Positions 51,891-59,537 of a DNA stretch of 64,000 nt are shown here, piece by piece; within the stretch, counting starts at the first letter, position 1; the number at the start of each line of letters is the position of its first letter. The translations under genes were made by a program, and so were the position numbers. This DNA comes from Synergistaceae bacterium (GTDB taxonomy: Bacteria > Synergistota > Synergistia > Synergistales > Aminobacteriaceae). The stretch is taken from NCBI GenBank assembly GCA_031267575.1, contig JAIRYN010000045.1, positions 1 through 64,000 on the forward strand. Reading direction: 5' to 3'. The notes below the pieces were generated by a model. That model had not been told where the DNA came from, did not search any database, and saw only the letters and a program-made list of their open reading frames with translations.

Positions 51891-52183
51891 TCAAAAGACA
51901 TGAACAATAACATGCGATAATTCAATATACCCAAAGCGGGAAGAGGGAAGTCCAAACGACTGGATCCGCTGTCTTTGCCGCTTCTCCTCCAAAATGCGCT
52001 TCAGGCCCTTTACGGGAATTACGAGAAAGTGTTCGGTGAGTGGGAAAAAAATCAAAATACTGTTCCGCCCCTGAGTGACTGACATAAATTCATTAAGATA
52101 AAGTGGCACATTGAACGATATTCCTGAAATACCACTTTGGATTTTTTAACCTGTACCGTTTTATAGATTCTTTTCTTCCTCAT
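51891..52183 (-). pseudogene. Unrecognised broken small gene
   Basis: ATG 52183 follows a good GGAGGAATTAGCC site and reads 43 codons (RKKRIYKTVQVKKSKVVFQ...) to a TGA beside a run of seven T. The sequence then stays open in another frame (ILIFFPLTEHFLVIPVKGL...IELSHVIVHVF) to 51891. The good start and the adjoining homopolymer suggest a frameshifted gene. No family is recognised, and neither half is convincing alone. Confidence 0.25.
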
Positions 52184-52304
52184 GGCTAATTCCTCCGCCG
52201 CGAGTGGTCAAGTAGACATGAGTCCATCCGGCTCCGCACGGGATGAGTTCTATTTCTAAGGGACAATCTCATTTTTGAAGCCGTATTTTTCGATTTTCCT
52301 TTAA
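52184..52304. other. Spacer with no recognised feature
   Basis: About 120 nt between the broken small gene and the GAGATATT array. No convincing ORF, promoter or terminator was seen. Confidence 0.4.
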
Positions 52305-52417
52305 GATATTCTAATGAGATATTTAATGAGATATTTAATGAGATATTCAATGAGATATTCTAATGAGATATTTAATGAGATATTCTAATGAGATATTCTA
52401 ATGAGATATTCAATCTA
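52305..52417. repeat. GAGATATT(C)TAAT tandem array, nine 12-13-bp units
   Basis: Nine units alternate among GAGATATTTAAT, GAGATATTCAAT and GAGATATTCTAAT. The right end enters the stop codon of the HD-domain gene (TGA read in ATTCAAT). It is extremely AT-rich, without spacers, so not CRISPR. Mixed 12- and 13-bp units suggest repeated slippage with unit conversion. Confidence 0.93.
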
Positions 52418-52970
52418 AGCAATACTTCTCGTATTCGTCTATTTTCCTTGCTAATCGTTTCGCGAGATAACGATTGCCTTTCCGCAAAGCGTCATGAATT
52501 AGTTCCGCTTCCTCGCGGTAATGGGCGATCTTATCGAGTGACCAGCTTTTCGGTGGTTTTTGGAGGTTCGTGATTCTGTCCGCCAATTTTACCGCCCAGG
52601 CTTCTTTTGGGCACTCTTTTATCCGCGCAAGAGAATCATTCATGCGTTCAGATTTCGGCAAAGACTCGTTTTTCGTCAATCCAGCGACGCAATAGGCTAC
52701 ATTCTTTCCGAAGATACTTGTCAAATCTGCATCCTTCGTTTCCGTGTCCTCCAAAACATCGTGTAATAAAGAGACTTGGATGGCAAGCTCAAGATTGAAG
52801 TTTTTCGTATGTTGTCCGGCTATCAAAATTTCCATGCAAACGTTGCTCAAATGCACGACGTAAGGAATGTCGGATTCCGGAAGCATTTGATTTCGCAAAG
52901 CGTGGCGGCCAGCGGCGTATAAAAGGGTTTTTTGATAGATAGTTTGTATTCCGACATTCCCATCGTCCAT
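52410..52970 (-). CDS. Stand-alone alarmone hydrolase (Mesh1/SpoT HD-type)
   Basis: About 186 aa, an HD domain alone. All metal and substrate residues of SpoT-type hydrolases are present: IPYVVHLSNV (His40), SLLHDVLEDTET (His70-Asp71, Glu74-Asp75), VAGLTK and VKLADRITNLQ (Asp131, Asn135). No synthetase, TGS or ACT domain. It probably degrades (p)ppGpp or related nucleotides. Start choice: ATG 52970 after GGTGA; a GTG at 52979 would overlap the upstream TGA as GTGA, and a TTG at 52991 is also open. It is tightly coupled behind the AlbA_2 gene. In toxSAS pairs such proteins act as antitoxins, but no synthetase toxin is seen here. Confidence 0.82.
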   Translation of the reverse strand: MDDGNVGIQTIYQKTLLYAAGRHALRNQMLPESDIPYVVHLSNVCMEILIAGQHTKNFNLELAIQVSLLHDVLEDTETKDADLTSIFGKNVAYCVAGLTKNESLPKSERMNDSLARIKECPKEAWAVKLADRITNLQKPPKSWSLDKIAHYREEAELIHDALRKGNRYLAKRLARKIDEYEKYCLD

Positions 52971-52971
52971 T

Positions 52972-54147
52972 TCAATCACCGCGTTTTCCAAAATAATCTT
53001 GTCCTCGTCTCAAAGTTACCTTGAACAAATTCCCTTCTCGGTCATCGACGAAGTCTATGTGAGGATATTTTGCCAAAGCCCTAATGATTCCGGATCCATA
53101 GCCGCGATAAGGCAGTACATGGTTTGCGAAAGACGCCAATGTCGGATTTCGCGCGTTAGAGTTTCCCGATTTGATGTTTTCAATGGTTAAATTATTGGGT
53201 AAGTGTCCAGGGCTGATTATTTCGACACGGTTGGAAAACACGAACACCCGTACAGGCGCTGAGATAAAATAATCACGATGGATCAAAGCATTGGAAACCA
53301 GCTCTTCAATGGATTCCACGGAAATCTCCGGTTTGCCTACGCTGTTTATACCTTGCTCGTCTTGGATATGGTGGAGATTTGAGACAATAAAAGCGACGGT
53401 CTGATAGAAAACATCGGATAATTTTCCCGTAATATCGCGGCTGTCATTGTAGTGAATTGTAGCGAGATCGTTCGCCTCAAAGGCTCCCGCTTTGACAATA
53501 AAAACAGGAAGTTTATACTGCGGTGATTTCGCAAAAAGCAATGCGCAACATATATTCAAGGAACCATTCTTCAATAAGTTCATGTTTTCCAGAATATTTG
53601 GCAACGACAAAATTTGATCGTCCAGAGTTTCGCCAAACCGTTTTTGAAAAAAATCCTTAAAATAATCCAGATCCAAATCGGCGACGGTAACTCCAGAAAC
53701 CGGAATTTCATCCGCGTGAATCCGTGCGGATTTTTGAAACATCCGTTGTATTTCATCACGGGAAGTCGCCTTTCTTTTGTCCAAACCGTTTTTCACCCAA
53801 AACACGCCGTTCTTGTCTTGATAAGGCTTGTTGATGCCGGCCGGCACTTCGACAACCATGACAAGACCGTTGCCCGTTTTGATATTTTCGGTTACCGGAT
53901 TGATAGCGGGCTGGACATTTTGACTGGCGGCATTGGAGATCATTTGGTTCAACCGCCGGATATCTTCACCGGTCAACCCCGTAACGACACCGCTATCGTC
54001 CACACCAATAAAGATTCGCCCTCCGCCGCCATTGCTGAATGCGATGAACTCGGCGGTCAGCGCGTCGGAATTGTTGAGGTTTTTTTTGAACTGATGGCGA
54101 CTGTTTTCTCCGCGCTCCAGGATAGCAAGCAGTTCTATGGCTTCCAT
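52972..54147 (-). CDS. Schlafen/AlbA_2-type ATP-binding protein
   Basis: 391 aa. The N-terminal AlbA_2 (divergent AAA_4) domain has SRHQFKKNL, AEFIAFSNGGGGRIFIGVDDSG and GVFWVKNGLDKRKATSRDEI. The C-terminal GHKL-like ATP-binding domain has SIEELVSNALIHRDY, FVFSNRVEIISPG and LPYRGYGSGIIRAL. Such proteins are annotated as RNA-binding or transcriptional regulators and are frequent in defence and mobile islands; substrate and trigger are unknown. ATG 54147 follows GGAGAT, 25 nt after the truncated TrlF-like gene. The alarmone hydrolase follows in an overlapping arrangement. Confidence 0.85.
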   Translation of the reverse strand: MEAIELLAILERGENSRHQFKKNLNNSDALTAEFIAFSNGGGGRIFIGVDDSGVVTGLTGEDIRRLNQMISNAASQNVQPAINPVTENIKTGNGLVMVVEVPAGINKPYQDKNGVFWVKNGLDKRKATSRDEIQRMFQKSARIHADEIPVSGVTVADLDLDYFKDFFQKRFGETLDDQILSLPNILENMNLLKNGSLNICCALLFAKSPQYKLPVFIVKAGAFEANDLATIHYNDSRDITGKLSDVFYQTVAFIVSNLHHIQDEQGINSVGKPEISVESIEELVSNALIHRDYFISAPVRVFVFSNRVEIISPGHLPNNLTIENIKSGNSNARNPTLASFANHVLPYRGYGSGIIRALAKYPHIDFVDDREGNLFKVTLRRGQDYFGKRGD

Positions 54148-54171
54148 ATCCGATAAATCTCCTTCCTCCGT

Positions 54172-55338
54172 TTAAACGCCTCTTGACCGCCTTCCATCTC
54201 GTTTTCGCGTTGTCCCAGCACAAACAAATTTGAAAACATCGGTGTTTTCTTTCCAAATGCGTCGGATTTGGAAAGACTGGCCATGACGGTCGGTGGCGTC
54301 GATTACAACTTTTCCGCCGCTTCCAAGCGTCCATGCCACCAGCTTTTGTTTGTATTCTCGATCATGAGCATTCGCTTCGAGCCGGATGTCTAGGGCATAG
54401 CGCAAGGCTTCGAGAACGGAGGACTTGCCGCTACCGCGAATGCCGATGAGCACGTTGAGTTCCGGTGAAAATCGGATTGTCTCGCCATCCAGCATCCCAC
54501 CCTCAAAGCGGATTTGCCGAATATGTGAATTTGTGCGTTTCGGCACGTTCTTCAAACGCAGACGGTTTTCGTGATCAATCAACGCGAATTTGACCGCTTC
54601 AAAAGTAAACGCACCAAGTTTAAGAAAACATCTTTCTCCTGCGCCGATTTCATCAATTTTTTTCGGGTCGCTGCCTTCGACTTCCGCGGGATAGGCTTTG
54701 CCAAGCCAGTCTTTTACTTTAGTTCGGCATTTGGCGTCTGGTTTGTCGTGAGTGCTGACTTTTTGAAACCCAAGCGCGCGGTGTTTGAAAAAATCGTCTT
54801 GTCCAAGTTCCCGCAATCGCCCGCCATCTAATGCGGTCCACAATCCGCTGGACTGCTCGACGTGGGCAAAAACAAGAAAAAAATCTTTATGGTAGTCTTC
54901 GAGCTTTTTGATAGTATTCATTAAGTTCAGAGAACTTCTACCATTTTTACTCTCATAATTCGCGGGAATCTTACCCTCAAACGCCACGTTTAAGAATGGG
55001 TTGATGTGATTCTGTCCGTTTTTCAGCCATTCATCGGAGAACACGATAAGCGTGTGGATACCATTCGCGCCATCATTGACAGACAACTCAATGCCGGGTA
55101 GCAGGAAGATGTTTTGTTTTTTTGCTGTACTGCTCAATGCCTTGAATTCTTCAAAGTCGAACTTGTTGTGATTTGTGATAATGCCGATGCCGATGTCGGC
55201 ATTCGCCAATGCGTCCACATAAGAAGAAAAATAAAAATTCTCTTCGCCTGTATAGACAAATTCTTTGTCTGCTTTGGTATGCAGGTGAAAATCCGCGCGA
55301 CACCACGTCGCGCCATTTTGAAAAGCATCATTTTTCAT
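54172..55338 (-). pseudogene. PHP-AAA ATPase (TrlF-like), C-terminally truncated
   Basis: 388 aa from ATG 55338 (AGGTGA upstream). An N-terminal PHP phosphoesterase-like domain has FHLHT (His18, His20), ITNHNKF, LPGIELSV and FAHVEQSSG. The start of an SMC-like AAA domain follows: IRFEGGMLDGETIRF and Walker A GIRGSGKSSVLEALRYALD (Lys305). Full-length relatives known as TrlF family are about 850-1000 aa; here the frame ends soon after the first ATPase strands (RRIWKENTDVFKF), followed by an unrelated Arg-rich tail. The signature and Walker B part is missing, so the ATPase cannot work. A deletion has probably joined it to the upstream region of the AlbA_2 gene. The PHP part may still be expressed. 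Confidence 0.75.
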
Positions 55339-55344
55339 ATGGCA

Positions 55345-55520
55345 TCACCTTTGTCTCAGTAAGATTTCCGCACTACTCATCGCGATGTCCGCGCCTTTCG
55401 CACACCTCTTGACCGCTTTGGCTGTCTTGTCGATGAATTTCGTCTTGCGCTCTCGCGCTATAATAACTGCTCAGCCGCGTTGTCGTTCGCATTCCTAAAT
55501 GTGACCGCCATTACGCTCAT
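55345..55520 (-). pseudogene. Gene debris upstream of the TrlF-like gene
   Basis: Two adjoining open stretches in different frames look coding: SVMAVTFRNANDNAAEQLL ending in TAG at 55458-55460, and IARERKTKFIDKTAKAVKRC through MSSAEILLRQR ending in TGA at 55345-55347. Together they may be the 3' end of a decayed gene of this island. No family is recognised. Confidence 0.22.
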
Positions 55521-55850
55521 GAACGCGTCGCCCGCGATGCCCTATTACGCTACTGCCGACCGTTATATCCTCAAGACGCGCCATTGTTGTGCTTCATTTT
55601 ATAGTCATGTATGCTTATTTTATGAGATATTATAATATTCCATGCATCAGACGTCCAATTTCCGGACACTTTCGCGATCATGAGATTTTCATACTCACTT
55701 ATCCAGCAATAGGGAAATCAGCTATATTAACAATTTTTGTCGAGAAGTCACTGATATTGATTTACGTTTTTTCGGGGGTTACACCATTAATAAAAACAAT
55801 TAAAGTAACTCAAAGAATACAGAATCGCAAACACGTGAGGGGGATATAAA
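55521..55850. other. Spacer before the KdnB-like gene
   Basis: About 330 nt, AT-rich on the right. No ORF is convincing. TTGATT near 55757 with downstream AT-rich hexamers could be a plus-strand promoter for the dehydrogenase, but the match is poor. Confidence 0.35.
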
Positions 55851-56978
55851 ATGCTGAAGGACATGAAAGCGTTGGACGATTTTATCCAGGCCCCCAAGTG
55901 GTGGCGAACAGAGATTCCAAGCGAAATAGTTCTGTCAAAAAACGGAGTGGGAGATTTTTTCGGTCTGTTGCGCGAGAGAAAAAGCAAGCCCTTTTTCATT
56001 TTGGACAAGGCCCTGGCCAAGCAAGAAAAGTTTGCGCCGATACTGGAACAAGACGGAAAATATCTATTTTTATTCGACGCGACAGCCTCGGAACCAAAAA
56101 CTAGAGACGTGGATTTTCTGGTGAAAACAATCCGAGATAACGATCTGGATCCCGATGTGATCGTTGGCGTGGGCGGAGGCGGCACCATGGATTTGGCCAA
56201 AGCGACCGGCATCTGCTTGAAGAACCCCAAGTCCGCCGCGGAGTATCAAGGTTGGGGTTTCGATATGTTACCGGGGGTCGACGCTTGGGTTATGCCGACT
56301 TTGAATGGAACAGGGGCGGAGCTAACGCCCATCGCCGTGCTGAGAGGGCCTGAAAAGAAGCTGGGCATCAACACGCTCCACGTCGCCCCAAAGCTCGCTG
56401 TCGTAGATCCTCAATTGTCCGAAGGAGCCAGAAAATTCAACCGATTTTTCACGATGATGGATTGCTACTTCCATCACTACGAGATCAGCCGCAGCAAGAC
56501 TAGCGAACCCGACGCCATTCAAGACGCCAAGGACGGTCTGGAGCTTTCCCGGAGCGTTCTTTCCCAAGATCTGTCCCAGTACGACCTGGACACGGCCGTC
56601 CGCTCCGCGCGAGCTTCCATCCTTGGAAGCAGCAGCACCATCGGAGGCCGGGTCGGGGCCAGTCACGCCATATCTTATGGTCTGAGCAACTCCAGCCCCA
56701 CATTGCCTCATAGCGTGGCGGTGACGATCTCCATGCTGGGGCTCGTCGATCTTTACAGGGACAGCGGATATGAAGAAACTCTTCGATATCTCCACATCAA
56801 CAAAATCCCTATTCCCAAAGCCAGAGACTATGGCATCGACACCTTGCAAATCGACAAAATGGTCAAGACGGCCCTGGGTTTGAGTAAACTCTGGTTGAGT
56901 CATTTCGGTGGTAAATGGGAGAAAACAGTCACGCAGGATTTTCTGCGCGATATTTACACCAAAATCATCGCCAGCTAG
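55851..56978 (+). CDS. Iron-type alcohol dehydrogenase, KdnB-like (Kdo 8-oxidase)
   Basis: 375 aa group III dehydrogenase. The nucleotide-binding motif VIVGVGGGGTMDLAKA is followed by YQGWGF, MPTLNGTGAELTPIAVLRGPEKKLGIN, a metal-binding Asp region TMMDCYFHHYE, and His ligands in VGASHAISYGL and LPHSVAV. The run GWxxx-PTLxGTGAE-xxVLxGPEKKLGIN matches KdnB, which oxidises C8 of Kdo before KdnA transaminates it to 8-amino-Kdo. No KdnA-like aminotransferase lies nearby, so substrate assignment is tentative. ATG 55851 follows GAGGGGG. It stands alone, closed by a large hairpin. Confidence 0.78.
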   Translation: MLKDMKALDDFIQAPKWWRTEIPSEIVLSKNGVGDFFGLLRERKSKPFFILDKALAKQEKFAPILEQDGKYLFLFDATASEPKTRDVDFLVKTIRDNDLDPDVIVGVGGGGTMDLAKATGICLKNPKSAAEYQGWGFDMLPGVDAWVMPTLNGTGAELTPIAVLRGPEKKLGINTLHVAPKLAVVDPQLSEGARKFNRFFTMMDCYFHHYEISRSKTSEPDAIQDAKDGLELSRSVLSQDLSQYDLDTAVRSARASILGSSSTIGGRVGASHAISYGLSNSSPTLPHSVAVTISMLGLVDLYRDSGYEETLRYLHINKIPIPKARDYGIDTLQIDKMVKTALGLSKLWLSHFGGKWEKTVTQDFLRDIYTKIIAS

Positions 56979-57004
56979 ATCAATTTTTCTAAAAAATCAA
57001 CGGC

Positions 57005-57049
57005 AATACACTGAAATTCCCTTCTAGACGGGACGAATTTCGGTGTATT
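57005..57049. terminator. Long hairpin between the dehydrogenase and the SLH porin
   Basis: AATACACTGAAATTC pairs with GAATTTCGGTGTATT: 15 bp with one G-U, around a 15-nt loop that can itself pair (CC/GG). No long T-tract follows, so it is either a bidirectional terminator or an RNA stability element. Confidence 0.6.
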
Positions 57050-57088
57050 CTTAATATCTAGTTGAGTTTGCGCTTACAAACTTTATGC

Positions 57089-57094
57089 TACAAT
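57089..57094 (+). promoter_or_regulatory. -10 box of the SLH porin promoter
   Basis: TACAAT with TTGCGC 15 bp upstream (or TTGAGT at 21 bp). The leader would be about 35 nt to the AAGGAGG ribosome site at 57121. Confidence 0.4.
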
Positions 57095-57132
57095 ACTCAA
57101 GAGATTGTTTACAAAACATCAAGGAGGTCTTT

Positions 57133-58689
57133 GTGGTGGGTGTAAAAGTAGTAAGCGTTGCAAAAAGAAGCGGAGTCTTTTTATTCTGTGTGTGTGTGGT
57201 GTTTTTGTGGGCGACGCCAAGTTTGGCCGCTATAAATCCCTTTATGGACGTGCCCTTGAATCACTGGTCCTACGACGCGATTGGTCAGTTGGCGGCGCGC
57301 GGTGTTTTGTCTGGCTACCCGGATGGCACGTACAAGGGCAGGCAGCCGACAACGCGCTATGAAATGGCGTCCGCTTTGGCCCGCGCCCTTGCCCTCGTCG
57401 ATCTCACGAAAGCCGAGAAGCGGGATATAGAGACGCTCAAGAGGCTGGTTGTCGAGTTCAAAGACGAGCTGGACGCGTTGGGTGTAAGAATGGACCAACT
57501 GGACAAGCGAATTTCGGTGGTGGAGGATCGTTTGGGCGGCTGGCAGATCACCGGGGAACTACGGTTGGACATCGATAGCTGGGATAGCGATCTCGCCAAC
57601 GGGACGTCTTCTCTGTCGATGGGACGTCTCGAATTTCAACGGTGGTTCGGGGAAGACGAGGGCCTTTTTCTCTTCGCGCGTGTAGACGCAACCGATGATG
57701 GAATCACCTATGACAAATTTTACGTTGATGTTCCGTTTTTCTGGGACTCGACGGTGACGGTGGGACGTTTCGACCGAGATTTCGAGGGCGACTATCGTTT
57801 CCAAACCGGCGGAGCTACGGATATCGCCAACGAGGCTTGGCTTACTGATCGCACGGTGGACGGCCTCGGCTTCTCCAAATCTTTTGCCTTGGGTTCTGTC
57901 AATGCCTACGTGGCGCGCCCGGACGACTTGCCGAGCTGGAACATGGACGAGTCCCTCAGTCTGTGGGAGCTGGCGGCTCTGGCTCAGTTGCAGTTCACGG
58001 AGCGATTTGGCTTCGACTTGGGGGTTCAGGCGCTTTTCGGTGATGGTTCCTCGATTGTGCGCCTGGATGATAACACCGAATACGCGGCCAATCACCTGTG
58101 GACGATTTTCGGCGGGTTGCGTTTCGACTTCAGCCCCAACATCGCGCTCAGGGGGATTTACTACTATCAGGACAAAGATGCGGAGCAGAGCATCGACGGC
58201 GCTGATTGGATGGACCTCGATCTGGACAGCGCCAGCGCGTGGAAGGTCATCGTCGACATCAAACAGGATCTCCTCCAGTTCACGAGTCTGTGGTTGGAAT
58301 ACGGCTACCTGGACGGGGATTTCTTCCTGACCTATAACAACACGGCGCTAACGTTGGCGGATGAGGGCGCGTGGAATACCGTCGACGGCGGCGCGGCTTT
58401 TATGGGGTACGACACGAAAATTTGGCGAGTGGGCGCTCTACAGGAGTGGAACGAAAAGTGGCATACTTGGCTCTATGTAGCGGGTCACACGCTGGACAAC
58501 GTGGGGCCTGCGGCGGCGCCCCGAGACGCCAAAATGACCCAGTGGGGGTTGGGCGTGGAGTATCTTTACAACGAAAACGTCACCTTCGCTTTAGGTTACC
58601 TCAACGTGGACTGGAACGACGACGCTGAAACAGTCGGCGGTTACACGGATGACCACATTATCCGGTTCAGGACCGCGGTGACGTTCTAG
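57133..58689 (+). CDS. SLH-domain outer-membrane porin (OmpM/Slp-like)
   Basis: About 518 aa. A signal peptide (GVFLFCVCVVFLWATPSLAA) is followed by one S-layer homology domain (NPFMDVPLNHWSYDAIGQLA, GVLSGYPDGTYKGRQPTTRYE) that binds peptidoglycan-linked polymer. A short coiled coil (VRMDQLDKRISVVEDRL) and a long Asp/Trp/Tyr-rich beta-barrel ending in IIRFRTAVTF, with a C-terminal Phe as required for BAM assembly, complete it. This architecture, tethering outer membrane to wall, is typical of Synergistota, Negativicutes and Deinococci. Two GTG codons (57133 and 57136) follow AAGGAGG; either could start. Probably a major surface protein. Confidence 0.92.
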   Translation: MVGVKVVSVAKRSGVFLFCVCVVFLWATPSLAAINPFMDVPLNHWSYDAIGQLAARGVLSGYPDGTYKGRQPTTRYEMASALARALALVDLTKAEKRDIETLKRLVVEFKDELDALGVRMDQLDKRISVVEDRLGGWQITGELRLDIDSWDSDLANGTSSLSMGRLEFQRWFGEDEGLFLFARVDATDDGITYDKFYVDVPFFWDSTVTVGRFDRDFEGDYRFQTGGATDIANEAWLTDRTVDGLGFSKSFALGSVNAYVARPDDLPSWNMDESLSLWELAALAQLQFTERFGFDLGVQALFGDGSSIVRLDDNTEYAANHLWTIFGGLRFDFSPNIALRGIYYYQDKDAEQSIDGADWMDLDLDSASAWKVIVDIKQDLLQFTSLWLEYGYLDGDFFLTYNNTALTLADEGAWNTVDGGAAFMGYDTKIWRVGALQEWNEKWHTWLYVAGHTLDNVGPAAAPRDAKMTQWGLGVEYLYNENVTFALGYLNVDWNDDAETVGGYTDDHIIRFRTAVTF

Positions 58690-58731
58690 CTCTGGACTCC
58701 ATAGCAGTACCAGCTTTTTCCCTAAGACCTA

Positions 58732-58751
58732 AGAGTGGATGTTCCCACTCT
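58732..58751. other. Hairpin resembling the TnpB-tail hairpin
   Basis: AGAGTGG-ATGTTC-CCACTCT (plus strand) matches the internal hairpin of module C, with changes only in the loop. It lies alone downstream of the SLH porin, next to an IS605 remnant. It might be a fourth decayed module or a convergent terminator. Confidence 0.4.
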
Positions 58752-58781
58752 GTGAAAAGAGCAAAAAGCTCTGATTTTTGT

Positions 58782-59006
58782 GTGGCGTTGAATATTTTAC
58801 GTTCGGGACTTCTCCGAACAACCGCGTATATCCAGTTTTCAAGATTCAATGCCGCAGGATTTTATCTTTATCCCATGTCGGCGGAAATATTGTAACGCAA
58901 GACAGAGCTAAACCGTATCTGCCTTCGTATCTGCCTTCGTATCTGCCTTCGGCGGATGTTCCTTATATCTTCGTCATATCTTCGTCCTGAAGGACGGGGT
59001 TTTATG
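58782..59006 (+). mobile_element. Degraded IS605-type right end (module D)
   Basis: VALNILRSG, the usual last TnpB motif, is readable at 58782-58810 on the plus strand. About 170 nt later comes CGTCCT-GA-AGGACG-GGG, a typical right-end subterminal hairpin. The stretch between has lost its frame and contains tandem duplications. No transposase remains. Confidence 0.5.
58917..58988. repeat. 12-bp triplicate and 11-bp duplicate within module D
   Basis: TATCTGCCTTCG occurs three times at 58917-58950. ATATCTTCGTC occurs twice at 58966-58988, directly before the right-end hairpin. Confidence 0.88.
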
Positions 59007-59021
59007 GAACAACGGATGAAA

Positions 59022-59054
59022 AAAGGCCCCTAGATGGGGCCTTTGATTATTTTA
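59022..59054. terminator. Bidirectional intrinsic terminator
   Basis: AAAGGCCCC-TAGAT-GGGGCCTTT: 9-bp stem and 5-nt loop. A T-rich tail follows on the plus strand, and a run of six T follows on the minus strand. It closes the porin and IS remnant region before murA. Confidence 0.8.
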
Positions 59055-59400
59055 TGTTGACTGCCGTCCTGTGTATGTACGGAATTCCGTATCTATCCGT
59101 TCTGTTTTTACGAATATAACATATAAATATAATATACTACTAAATATATATACTACGGTTCTGGTACATTTTGAATTTACTTTAATCCCGTAAATGCGAA
59201 ATAATCTATCTCTTTATAAATCTTTATTTTAACATGGGTTGTTGCGTTTGTCAATAGAAGATTTGAATCCCAAAAATCTTGCCGCCCGTCTCCCGATCTT
59301 CCGACGGCGTGGACAGTTATCGGATGAAAAAGAAGCAGGGTCTCATCGATAAATTACTCGGTTTTTTCGAGAAATATTTTGGGTTCAACCTGATGTGCGT
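59055..59400. other. AT-rich spacer upstream of murA
   Basis: About 345 nt, very AT-rich at 59110-59240. An ORF of 34 codons (59324-59428) has no ribosome site and covers the predicted murA promoter. No RNA gene was recognised. Confidence 0.5.
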
Positions 59401-59429
59401 TTGCATGTTCTCGACGATACTCGTATAAT
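59401..59429 (+). promoter_or_regulatory. Sigma70-type promoter of murA
   Basis: TTGCAT (59401-59406), a 17-bp spacer, and perfect TATAAT (59424-59429). Transcription would start near 59436, about 100 nt before the murA ATG. The leader holds an 11-bp duplicate (59497-59518). Confidence 0.65.
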
Positions 59430-59537
59430 TCCTACGAAAATAGATTGAGTTCTTGTTTTCATCGCTCATCACTTTACCATGGTCAGTCGGGATGAAATGA
59501 GGACGACATGAGGACGGCATCGAGGAGCATGGAGTCT

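Noticed and set aside
52305-52417. CRISPR array
   Set aside because: Units of 12-13 bp abut with no unique spacers and no cas genes are nearby.
53993-54334. 113-aa minus-strand ORF across the TrlF/AlbA_2 junction
   Set aside because: It overlaps both real frames out of register, has no ribosome site and shows no domain.
59324-59428. 34-aa hydrophobic ORF upstream of murA
   Set aside because: No ribosome site, and it covers the -35/-10 of a strong predicted promoter, so it is unlikely to be translated.
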